A DNA stretch of 64,000 bases from Acholoe squamosa (Eukaryota > Annelida > Polychaeta > Phyllodocida > Polynoidae): contig OX439050.1 in NCBI GenBank assembly GCA_949317995.1, positions 22,212,061 through 22,276,060 on the forward strand, written 5' to 3'. Numbering within the stretch: position 1 is the stretch's first letter; each line of letters starts with the position of its first letter. A model generated the notes under the pieces. That model ran no database searches and was not told the origin of the DNA. It saw nothing but the letters and a program-made list of their open reading frames with translations. A program made the translations under genes and the position numbers. Positions 13,061 through 23,039 of the stretch are shown one piece after another.

Positions 13061-13153
13061 AAAACCTCCGCAGAGCTGGAGGTTTTGCCATAAAACCTCC
13101 GAGGAGAAGCCGAGGAGTTTTTATGGCAAAACCCCCAGCTCTAATGAGGTTTT
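13061..13153. repeat. Hairpin-forming inverted repeat
   Basis: Two arms of about 35 bp (13061-13095 and 13118-13153) match at roughly 31 positions when one is reverse-complemented. Both contain TTTTGCCATAAAA or its complement. The loop of about 22 bp is itself nearly palindromic (CCTCCGAGGAG). It looks like a small foldback element. Confidence 0.85.
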
Positions 13154-13318
13154 CTGACTTATACTCCATCCACTGAAGTTCATTTAACAGTAAAACCATA
13201 AATAAGCATATTTTGACATAAACTTTAGAAGCCTAGAAGAGAATTTGAATCTTCCACACTGGATGTGATACAAAGCTATGGTAAATATATGGTGTTCCAG
13301 GCTCCAATCACCAGCAAT

Positions 13319-13815
13319 CTCGATAGTATAATGGTTAGCATGGCTGACTTTGAATCATAGAATGTGGGTTCAAGACTGCATGTGGAAAACGTTTTTTAAC
13401 ATAGACATACAAGGCTAAAAGGATCTTTGTAAAAGGTCTCCCTGAAGCCCCTTTTATCCTATTGGCAATCAAGGGGATGTTGATTATAATACATTACTTT
13501 TATAATTTGTTGCAAAAAATGACAGTTACCAATTGAGAATAAAAATAAAATCACTCGAGGGGTTTGAACCTGTGTGGTCTAGATTTCTAGTCCCAAGCCT
13601 TAACCACTACATTACATTGACCAGTCAAACTTTCAAAGTGAAATTATACTCTTTATCTAAAATTGATTACTCACTCATAGTAGTAACATATCTCTATTCA
13701 GTAGATGTTCTAACACCCACCATATCAGCTGAGGACTCATGGTATAATGGTTAGCACATGGGACTCTGGATCCCAGCACTGTCTGGTGTGTGGGTATGAA
13801 TCCCATACGGGACAG
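13319..13815. repeat. Cluster of three tRNA-like repeats
   Basis: Three tRNA-like sequences lie within 500 bp. At 13319-13385 (+) there is an A-box TAGTATAATGG, a loop TTTGAAT (Gln-TTG-like) and a GGTTCAAGACT B-box. At 13550-13622 (-) a tRNA-Ser-like copy has GTGGTTAAGG and the loop CTAGAAA (anticodon AGA). At 13738-13815 (+) a Gln-CTG-like copy has GGTATAATGG and an altered B-box. None has a clean cloverleaf with a paired acceptor stem. They are best read as tRNA-derived SINE heads or tRNA pseudogenes. Confidence 0.6.
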
Positions 13816-15284
13816 TATTTTCCCAAGAATTTCATCTGCTGTTCAAAAATGACCTTATTCATGAAATCTCCTCCCAGACCTGACCCAATTCACAAAACCT
13901 CCTGCCAGAACTGACCTAATTCATAAAACCTCCTGCTGGCTCCCCAACTGTAGAATGTAGAAATAAACCTACAGTAGGAACAATGGGGTGCAGATCCAGG
14001 TGGAGTATAATTTGTAAAGGACCCCATCGTGACAACAACAGGTCATAGTATTTTTAATTACTATCCTGCCATTAATCCTTTAATGACTGCAGAATGCATT
14101 AGTGATTGATGGTCTTCGGTGGTCACAATACATAGTAGATAGACAATGGGTTTAGCAGGTTACGTGAAGATATACCCGGCGTTGTACGCTGGGTTTAAAT
14201 GAATGTAGTCCTTGTGAGAAACCCATCAGGGCCAGCGGCCCTGTTCCCAAACGACTAGTAGTGCTGGTGAGAGAATCAGACGATGGAGGAACTTGAACAA
14301 TGAGACACCATGTAGCCCTCAAGTGTAAAATGGTTTATATCCTAATTCTAAATTGTATTCAAATGTATTAGTGTTAGGTAAAAGACTTCAGAGGTATAAC
14401 CCTGAAACATGTACTATAAATTGTCTGAAATGTGTACCACTGGACGTAACTCATCCACAGCATTCAAGGGTACAACGTGTTCCCATAAGGATGGCGGGGG
14501 GGGGGGGTCGAGAAATGTATAGGAGGGTTGGAGTGAAGTAAAGAGTAAATGGGAGAGGAACAAAGGGTGGGAGAGGGAAATGGGAGAGATAAGGGAGGGA
14601 AAAACAGACCTATGTAGAATATGAGATAGACAGCTGTAGGATAGGGAGAGACAGTGGGGTTGAGAGACGATGGGAGATGGGGGAGCGGTCTTAAGGGTGA
14701 ATTCTGAGTTGTGTGCAAATTGAATGTTGAAATTGGGCAAAATGAGCGTGTCCTTTTCAAGAAGATAAAAGTAAATATTCAGTAAAAATGGAATGTACAT
14801 GGGTCGACTGATAATATCAAATTCTCTTGACGGGTTATCCCATTAAGTGTTATTATAGTAACATCTACACATTCTAATGCTGATTATCTGATAGAGATAA
14901 ATTTGAGAAAATAATGTTGCCTTTAAGTTGCGTCCGTTACCATGAAAGTAGAGCTATGGTTAAATGATGTACTCATATTGAAATAGATGGGATTTAATTC
15001 AGCTGTAAAAAAGAGGAATAGAAAACGTTTAATCATCTAAGTAAAGCATCTCCTATCTCTGGATTGTCATGTTATCAGTTTAAGTGGAGCTTTGACTGCC
15101 CCCTACCTACTACAGACGGGTACGCATAACGTCAGATAACATGATCAGGAGGAAGGACTGCTTGAACTCCTCAGTGTGATAACAACATGTCCCTAAGGCA
15201 CTATAGAGGTGGACTACAGGGTGGCCATTCACGCCCCCCCCCCCCATCCTCACCAAAGACTGGTAATTTTTGCAACTAATAACC
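13816..15284. other. Gene-free stretch
   Basis: No gene is recognised. It contains a purine-rich block at about 14500-14680 and a poly-G run near 14497, which give spurious ORFs on the minus strand. Confidence 0.4.
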
Positions 15285-15875
15285 CTTTCAGAGGCACATG
15301 ATGTTAGAGAATTATGTCCCTTCTTATCATGATGCACAATCAGCTAATGCATGTATTGGCCAGGCTCACTGAATTGGTGCATCATGCTGAACCTTTAGGA
15401 GTGTATCAACCCTATTGGGTCGGCAATGATGCAGCATCGCCTGCTGGTTAATGAGGTAGCTACATGGTAATGTGCTGTGCTGCCCTTAAATAGTTATCCC
15501 TAATTATGGGGAAAGGGCAAAGTAGCAAGTGGCTGCCTCTCCTTAAACTCTTCAAGGGCCTTTGATACAGGAGTACATCATGTCCGTTTGTCTGTATGAT
15601 GCAGGAGTGCATCATGCCCGTTTGCCTGTATGATGCAGGAGTGCATCATGCCCGTTTGTCTGTATGATGCAGGAGTGCATCATGCCCGTTTGTCTGTATG
15701 ATGCACCAATGGACTGTCGGCAAGTCTGCTGACCAACACACCATTGCTGCATCATGCCGAGCCTATGGGCGTGCATCGACCCCATAGAGTCAGCAGGTCG
15801 TCAGGGGGCAGCATTCATGCATCATGCCGACCAATGAGCATTAATGCATTACTGGTCCTCAGGGGGTTAAGCATC
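15285..15875. repeat. GCATCATGC foldback-family block with 34-bp tandem
   Basis: Members of the GCATCATGC-type repeat family (see 19237-19478) lie at both edges. Between about 15563 and 15700 a 34-bp unit occurs about four times; it carries the near-palindrome GATGCAGGAGTGCATC followed by CCCGTTTGTCTGT. The tandem seems to be an internal expansion of one hairpin of the family. Confidence 0.75.
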
Positions 15876-17170
15876 TTTCAGTAAAAGTAGGCCTGTTTAT
15901 GTTAAGATTGCTCTTTCAATTGCAAAGTATAGTGTCTGCTTTATTTCATCAAATTGGTGAACGAAACAACCTAGTGTCTGGTCAGAGTCACTGTCCAATT
16001 AGGGACCCAGTATGTGGAGTAAGTGAATTTGTGTTCAGCTAATAGGCTAGAAACCAGTTTCAAATACTGGAATTCAAATACTGCAATGTCCAATGAATGT
16101 ACAGATTGACGGAGAACCCATAAGACCAAATAAATAGATATCCAAACCTCTGAACACCTTCAAAAGGAAGTGACCCTATAAGTCTCTACATTGTATATCA
16201 ACAGACCCTGTAGAAATCTTCTTTTAATTTATTCTAAAAGAACTCACTCAATATATGTAGTAGGGTTATTTTAAGCCAGTCCTACTTTGACCTGTCGATG
16301 GAAAAAGGGTTCTGTTGTGAGAAATAACAAAGATGGCATCCTGGGGACATTGTAAGCGTTTCAGGCCAGCATCTGCCAATAATGTAAGAATCAGGGTAAG
16401 CATAGAAACCTTTCTTCTGACGGTTCCCGGGCCAGAATGTATTGGAGGGAAAAAACAGTACACATGCAATACAAGAACAGTGTAGTCTAGCAGCAGTGTT
16501 TCAGTACCAAATCAGTATGAGGAACAGTAGTGTTTCAGTATCCACTGCTATTCCTCTGCCAGAAACCACAAATTAAAATAGTAGTGGTCCAGTAGTAGAG
16601 CAGTGTGATATCCGTATACAAGAAGTGGGAGATCAGTATATCTGAAATATGTAAACGAGTTGCAGTAGTGGATCAGTGGTCTACTGATTTGGTACTGGTA
16701 TAGCCCCCATATGCAGTGCAGTAGACCACTGCAGATCAACTGCTGGGGATAGGAAGAAGCACTAAAGGAGTGTCCACTGTATCACTACTGTCATTGTATG
16801 CATTGCTTCTACTACCTGACCTCCAACTGAAGTTTTTCTGGCCCTTGGGAGGATGAACTTCAGTCCTTCTGACAAATTTCTGGGGCATTAGCCCACTGAG
16901 CTATCTCCCTATCGACTATTCCGAGTTAGCAGATCGCCCCATGGGCGCCACCATTACTGGAGCTTGTTACCAGCAAGTTCTACTGATAAGACATATCAGA
17001 TGGGTACCAGTCGGCCTCAAGAGGACCGCAGTGAATTGTTGGGGTTATCTCATTGGCTAATAAATAAGTCTGTATATGTAGCTGCAAATTTACTTCCTAA
17101 TAGTGTGTGTAACAAATAACCCATATTATAGGAGGGGACTGACTAGAGAATGTATCGAATCAGTAGTGAA
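15876..17170. other. Gene-free stretch with a tRNA-like repeat
   Basis: No gene is recognised. On the minus strand at about 16856-16915 a tRNA-like sequence (GATAGCTCAGTGGGCTAATGC) resembles a tRNA D-arm; the remainder of the cloverleaf is poor. Confidence 0.4.
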
Positions 17171-17171
17171 C

Positions 17172-17287
17172 AAGTAACCAATGGATAATTCATGACGAGT
17201 GTGTGTTAGTGAAGGATAATGACACGAGGCCGAGTGTTATTAGCCTTTGCTAACACACACGAATCATGAATTATCCATTGACTACTT
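17172..17287. repeat. Palindromic foldback element, copy 1
   Basis: Arms of about 54 bp (17172-17225 and 17232-17287) are reverse complements at roughly 85 percent, sharing CCAATGGATAATTCATGA and GTGTGTGTTAG. The loop is only a few bases, so a single strand would fold into one long hairpin. A second copy at 34393-34505 shows that it is a dispersed element. Confidence 0.88.
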
Positions 17288-17389
17288 ATTTTATACCACG
17301 AAACCAATAAATAATCAATAGAATACCAATAAATTCAAGTTGAAAACAAAAATTATTCCCCCTCCCCGGGACTCAAAGCCAGCCATAGT

Positions 17390-18015
17390 GTGTGTACACA
17401 GGTACATACACCTCCTCGCCTGGCAGCGGACAGCGACAGGGTCCCTCTCGGCTCGGACAGGCAGCGGCACACGGCTAAAGATTTCAATGCGTCTCGCTGA
17501 ACATTATGTTTGTGTATAATACACCTCCTCGCCCGGCAGCGGACAGCGACAGCGCACACGGCGAAAAAAGAAGCGCCTCGCGGTTATGTTTGTGTATAAT
17601 ACACTTCCTCGCCCGGCAGCGGACAGCGACAGCGCACACGGCGAAAAAAGAAGCGCCTCGCGGTTATGTTTGTGTATAATACACTTCCTCGCCCGGTAGC
17701 GGACAGCGACAGCGCACACGGCGAAAAAAGACGCGTCCGGGCCGGGAATCGATCCGTGGACCTCTCACGGCTGAGCGCAACGTGCTAACCGCTAGGCCAC
17801 TGCGTCTCCTCCTCCTCCTCCGCCCGGCAGCGGATAGCGACAGTGCACACGGCGAAAAAAGACGCGTCTCACTGTTATGTTTGTGTAGAATACACCTCAT
17901 CGCCCGGCAGCGGACAGCGACAGCGCACACAGCGAAAAAAGATGCGTCTCACTGTTATGTTTGTGTAGAATACACCTCGTCGCCCGGCAGCGGACAGCGA
18001 CAGCGCACACGGCTT
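17390..18015. repeat. GC-rich 80-bp tandem array
   Basis: About six copies of an 80-bp unit start near 17390 (diverged), 17504, 17583, 17663, 17872 and 17956. Each contains TTATGTTTGTGTA, ACACCTCCTCGCCCGGCAGC, GACAGCGACAGCGCACACGG and a GAAAAAAG run. The array is strikingly richer in GC and CpG than its surroundings. A tRNA-like sequence interrupts it at 17733-17810. ORFs on both strands repeat the same peptide and are by-products. Confidence 0.88.
17733..17810 (-). repeat. tRNA-like sequence inside the 80-bp array
   Basis: The minus strand reads GACGCAGTGGCCTAGCGGTTAGCAC, with an A-box-like TGGCCTAGCGG, followed by a B-box-like GGATCGATTCC and a 3' end that can pair with the 5' end (GACGC with the complement of GCGTC). 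The anticodon arm is irregular. It is probably a tRNA-derived SINE or a tRNA pseudogene placed in or captured by the array. Confidence 0.55.
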
Positions 18016-18055
18016 TGTATCATATCCAGACGTGGTTCGAACCAAGCGTTTCTCG

Positions 18056-18130
18056 TCAGTCCCTGTGGTGCAGTGCATAGGGAGTTGGATTTGGGATGTG
18101 AGACTGCAGGTTCGATCCCTACCCTGGCCT
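18056..18130 (+). repeat. tRNA-like repeat next to the array
   Basis: The + strand reads GTCCCTGTGGTGCAGTGCAT, with a D-arm-like TGGTGCAGTG, then a good B-box GGTTCGATCC. The arms do not all pair, so a functional tRNA is unlikely; a SINE head is more probable. Confidence 0.5.
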
Positions 18131-19236
18131 GGAGTATTTCGTGGGTTTTAACATGTAACATATGACATGGAAGGACATGTAAGGTGTGCTGGTTATCCAT
18201 GGATAATGGCACCGGGTGCCTGTTATCCATGGATAAGCACACACCTTACAAAATTGATGTTACAGCCTACAGGGTGTGCAATATCGACAGATATGTGGAT
18301 GGGAATAGCCACGAAAAAGCACTGTGTAACCCAGAAATCATGGTATAGTACTCAGTAACCACTACTATGGCAGGGGGGTAACATTAGCCATTAAAGATAA
18401 AGCTTTTCTGCAGTAGTATGACAGCAACATTGGTGGGAAAATAGTGAAACTGTGATTATGAATTATATTTGAAAAGGGTCATGATTGTGACAAAGAAAGA
18501 ATTGCTAGACAGGTCATTCCATTAGGCCCTACTAACTGGCAGTGATTAAAGTCTCACCTTCATACATTCTTATCTTTCATCACTTCCAAAATATATCAAT
18601 GCCCCTCCCATGGCAGATCCGGGGATTTGGGCATATTCTAGGGTATGGAATATTATAAAGTATAAACTGTAGGCAAAAGGAAGGGGGCACTGTGCCCCCT
18701 CTATTCTTCTAAATCCACCACAGTTATCCTTTTTATATAAGACACACTGTTGTATGGTCATCTGAACATAGCCATTTGAGCGGTAATATTTCTAGTCGGT
18801 CTAGAAGCAAATAAAAACATGGACATTTCCCTCTCATGAACTAAAAACTCCTCTTTCACGGATCCTTCTCAAGAATGTTCAGGTGTAATATCATTGTGGT
18901 TTTTTTTTTGTACAATGGCTCTGTTTTCAAACTTGTTAGAATCATAAATACATAACATATATTTTCTTATTTTGTATTTATTTTCTCATAAGAACAACCC
19001 CCTCCCCCTCCAATTGTCCTTCCATTTTCAGTAACTTGCATCATTGTGGAGATCACAACATTGCCTTGTCCATATATAGATGGCTACTGTTCTTGAGGAG
19101 GTAGACAGAAGATAAATAAGTTTATAAGTGCTCTTGCCATATAATAGTGTATGGTGTAGTGTTAAATGTGAGATGTGGTATCTGCCTCTTGTGCCATTGG
19201 ATTTATTTCTATTTCCGGTGGCTTTCTCTGATTTAA
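18131..19236. other. Gene-free stretch
   Basis: At 18188-18241 the sequence GGTTATCCATGGATAA occurs twice in similar form and is palindromic around CCATGG. No coding is recognised. Confidence 0.4.
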
Positions 19237-19478
19237 CCCTTTAAGGGTGCTGATGCATTATTGCATCATGCCCAGTGATGCACCAATGAAGTGCTGGCAA
19301 GACTGCTCGCCAGCACTTCATTGGTGCATCATGCCTACCCTCCGGAAGTTTATGTAACCCCATAGGGTCGGCATGATGCTCCAATGATGTGCTGGCATGC
19401 AGTCTCGCAAGCACTTCATTGGTGCATCATGACGACCAATGGGCATGATGCATTAATGTATCAGCGGCCCTTAAAGAC
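19237..19478. mobile_element. Complete GCATCATGC foldback element (MITE-like)
   Basis: The best copy of a family seen several times in this window. Terminal inverted repeats of about 35 bp begin CTTTAAGGG and end in ATCATGCCC (19239-19273 and about 19441-19478). Inside are two further hairpins. The first has perfect 23-bp arms at 19276-19298 and 19309-19331 with a 10-nt loop; the second has imperfect arms at about 19372-19394 and 19407-19431. No ORF or transposase is present. A target-site duplication was not settled. Related copies: 15285-15875, 22930-23035, 33330-33440, 36050-36260, 41665-41735 and 42705-42845. Confidence 0.85.
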
Positions 19479-20266
19479 TGAGGACAGACCACTGAATACA
19501 GAAGTGGATAAGTGCCAGATTTTGGCTCAGTCTTCAAACAGGGAGTGCCAAGGTGTTACCTTTTTGTGTCAGGTATATCCACTGACTTTAAATCAAGAAA
19601 TCAATGTAACTTTGGTGAGCTTCCATCTTTGCATTTATTGCCATTGAAGACCAAGAGTCTGAGGCTGGACTGCATCATAGTCACTTACATTGAGTTACAG
19701 CTACCGTTAGTTCCAATCAGATCTGATTATCTCGACTCACCCTACCACTCTGACTTTCAAGAACCTACAAATACAATTCAGTATACAAAGCAGATTGAAA
19801 ATCATTATTTGCTGTATCAGATCATGGTAGACAAACACAGGTTTTAAGCAAGACACAGTTGCAATTCTCATAGCATTGCTTTATGTCGGGAGAACACCCC
19901 ACCCTTTTTTTAATTAAATAATTCTCAAAAACAAATTGCTGTCTTTTGTCATGGCTGGCAGATGTAGGCTCGGCCCTATTAATTATAGCAAAACTCTATA
20001 CAAGTTGTACTACATGAACATCAATTGACAATAATGGAATTGTGAGAATACAATTTCAATATCTCCCCCAAGAAAATTCTTCATTTTCAAGATCATGCAG
20101 TTATCATATCATATGAGCTTCACGCTGGGGAGGACCGTGATTTTATATGTGTATGGAAGTGGAATATTTTTGTTGCCTTGTCTGTCAGTGTGATGGCAGT
20201 CAGTGAGTGTGAAGACTTTTAGCAGACTTAGCCTGGACTCAGCCTCTGTCTACTACTACACACCTA

Positions 20267-20489
20267 CCGTAATCTCCCACATATAGGGCACGTCTTATAC
20301 GCGAATCTGAGGCCCATTGCTCCTTATAGAACCAGCCCAAATTATGGGTGCGTCTTATAGGCGCGGTATTTTTACTGTAGAACAGTACTTAACCTTCAAA
20401 AATCGGGTCCCAGATGCACCTTGTAGGTTTTCTTTCAGCTCAGGGTGCGTCTTATATGCGAGATGCGCCTTATACGTGGGAGATTACGG
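20267..20489. mobile_element. CCGTAATCTCCC-ended inverted-repeat element
   Basis: About 223 bp lie between TA dinucleotides at 20265-20266 and 20490-20491. Terminal inverted repeats start CCGTAATCTCCCAC and continue for about 25 bp with a few mismatches; the interior repeats the words GCGTCTTATA and CGTATAAG. There is no ORF of its own. The TA flanks fit a Tc1/mariner-type non-autonomous element, though the class is inference. Confidence 0.8.
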
Positions 20490-20534
20490 TACATACACAG
20501 CTCACTGTTTGTGTTACTGCCTCATGTCACACCA

Positions 20535-20536
<2 letters not shown>

Positions 20537-20599
<63 letters not shown>
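20537..20599. repeat. (CA)n microsatellite
   Basis: About 63 bp of uninterrupted CA dinucleotide, read as Thr-His repeats in two frames. It is not coding. Confidence 0.95.
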
Positions 20600-20601
<2 letters not shown>

Positions 20602-20639
20602 TGTTCTGACAGGTACCCTTTACACAGGTCAGCACACGG

Positions 20640-20760
20640 GCTTCCCTAGCCCACTTAAAAGGGTCTATATCTCCTCTTTCCTATCCCCTCAGGATGTGTG
20701 TGGTGCACATAGGCGCGGGCACTGACACATTCCTCTGTTAAATTATCAACCTGTGAAGCA
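20640..20760 (+). repeat. Dispersed repeat GGATGTGTGTGGTGCACATA, copy 1
   Basis: It begins with CCTAGCCCACTTAAAAGGG, continues with the stretch named in the call, and ends near GACACATTCCTCTGT. The same sequence recurs at 39307-39490 (longest copy) and partly at 35855-35975. It behaves like a short dispersed element. No RNA polymerase III boxes were recognised. Confidence 0.8.
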
Positions 20761-21039
20761 CGGGATAGCCACTTAGTGCCGCTAAAGTGCTGTAAAACAC
20801 AAATCAATCAATCAATCAACAGGTCAGCACACTCTACATGTTGGTTATCAATACAGTGTGGAAAGTAAGCCTGCTTCATGGTTTCAGATATCGAAGCTTT
20901 CCTGTTTTATCTTTCAAATAGGCCTAGCAGCTCCCAGTGTAAGATTTGTGTCATTGAGTGCCCCTTGATCTTCCTGTACGGTTAATCCTTGCATAGAAGT
21001 CGCAGCTCATAGACCAGAAGTACATCCTTTGCGTCCTAT

Positions 21040-22306
21040 AGGATTCAGCCTACCTAACTAAGGGTGCGTCTTATATGAGAGGAATTTGCACTATAGAACG
21101 GTACTAAAATTACCAAAATTTGAGCCCACATGCAGCCTATAGGATTTAACCTAACCTCAGGGTGCGTCCTATACATGAGGGGCTTCCTATACACGAGGAT
21201 TTACGGTAGTCCATGGTGCCCTGGAGTATACATGTATATACATAGGGTATTTGTTACTCCATATCACACACTATAGGTATAAACTAGTTTATAGGTTTGG
21301 GTGTGGGCCTATTATGTACTTTTGATTTAATTTGATGATATTATGTGTATCTTGTATAATATGACTGAGTTCTTTGACCTTGAGGATGGGATCAAGCCTT
21401 GAGTAATCTTACCTTGCCTGAATAAACAACACCCTAAGAGTCACTTTATTTACCTGGAGCTACCGTAATCTCCCGCGTAGAAGACGCGCTGCACATATAA
21501 GACGCACCCCAAACTTACTCCGTAGACGCTCTGAGGGAACCTCAGAGACCAAGTGTGTCTGTTGTAGTCTGTTTGGTCAGCCAGATTGGCTGAGTGCCCA
21601 GTTCTCACAGAAGTACTTACTGTCAGGTCCAATGCTTCCACCAACACTTCCCTCAATGTATATCCAAAGATTCACAATACACAAAGCACTTGAAACACTT
21701 GTAATAATTAATAATCCAGGTGATTTTCAAATCTCCCTCCCTAACTCCAAATCATTGTCTGCCATCTTGAAGCCAGGTGTAGCCACCTAGTGCCAAAAAG
21801 ACTACACTATTCTTGGTTGGTTAGCCCTATGTTTCAAGAGCAGTCTAACACCAGGTACCACCACAAGGTGTTGACAATGGAGCCCATTGAGGTAGTGATA
21901 TCTAAGCTCAAGATAAACATGTCAGATTTATTGGATATATCTCATGTTTCAGTCAATATAAGCTGATGTACATGAAAACTACATGTTTGTGAATAGGAGG
22001 GACAATTTCCAGGAACTGAAAGTGAGTACTTAGTTCAGACTAGCCATGTGTTTGTGCCACTATAGACTTGTATACATCTTGGATCCTGCCTGTGAGCAGG
22101 CAGGTATTTCGGCCTACCCAAACTTAGCACATGCATTTTCGCGTATAAGACGCACATTTTAATGCTGATATTTGTAAGATTAGTACATTTCTATAGAAAA
22201 ATTACCCCTCGTATAAGACGCACCCCCAACTTGAGAGAAAGCTATAAGACTCCCCAGCATTTTGTTTGGCGTAGAGGACGTGTCTTATACGCGGGAGTTT
22301 ACGGTA
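21040..22306. repeat. Three more partial CCGTAATCTCCC elements
   Basis: Partial copies lie at about 21048-21209 (right end GGATTTACGGTA), 21461-21540 (left end TACCGTAATCTCCCGCG) and 22135-22306 (GCGTATAAGACGC to GGGAGTTTACGGTA). With the complete copy at 20267 they form a dense cluster in 2 kb. Confidence 0.75.
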
Positions 22307-22704
22307 GTTTATTTTGACATTTGCATCACTGTGACATAGTTAGTATTATGATATGCAATATGTACTGTTGCTGGTGAAAAGTGTAAGTTGTAAGCTGGTC
22401 ACTGTTTACCCTTCTCATTTTAAGCACGGACATGAAAGACAAGTATTCGAAGGGCATTCAAGATCTCAACCAGGCTAGATGAAACACAATCGAACGTCAC
22501 AATGCACACAATCTATGTTGTTTGCTCTCTCTTTCATTCATAACTGAAAGTAAAATAGTACCATTGATATCAGCAAATGTGAGTATGATCCCAATGTGTA
22601 GTAAACCCCATATTCCCAGAACATTGAGTGGATCATAATAACATCCCACTAAGTGCATAGCCATGCTTAGCCATGCAAACAGTACATAAAAGGGCCTCAA
22701 GTGT

Positions 22705-22822
22705 CTACTTGAACCTGAGCAATATTCACCAGTGTACCAGTCCCTACTTGAACCTGAGCAATATTCACCAGTGTACCAGTCCCTACTTGAACCTGAGCAA
22801 TATTCACCAGTGTACCAGTCCC
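22705..22822. repeat. 39-bp tandem repeat, three copies
   Basis: Three almost identical 39-bp units (CTACTTGAACCTGAGCAATA with a further 19 bp). Since 39 is a multiple of three, an ORF reads the same 13-residue block three times. No other evidence of coding. Confidence 0.9.
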
Positions 22823-22929
22823 CCGGTAAGTACACAGAGAACACCTCTGGCTGTCCTGTCTAATTCCCAGCTACAACACTGGCAGCCATTTTAGCACTGC
22901 ATGATTCCTCCAGGTTCAGCTTTCTTTGT

Positions 22930-23035
22930 TGTCATGATGCACCAATGCTATGAGTCAACTCACCAGCATTAGGTTGGTGCATCCTACAGTGGTGAGTACA
23001 CCTACCGGTGTGTATTCATGCACCATGATGTCAAG
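22930..23035. repeat. GCATCATGC-family fragment
   Basis: CATGATGCACCAATGC and AGGTTGGTGCATCC form a degenerate hairpin of the 19237-19478 family. Confidence 0.6.
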
Positions 23036-23039
23036 ATTG

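Noticed and set aside
15563..15700. Regular repeat-and-spacer pattern like a CRISPR array
   Set aside because: The 'spacers' are identical between units and the organism is eukaryotic. It is a 34-bp tandem.
17353..18242. Minus-strand ORFs with repeated MCAVAVRCRA peptides
   Set aside because: They are read from the 80-bp tandem array, with overlapping ORFs on both strands and no independent coding signal.
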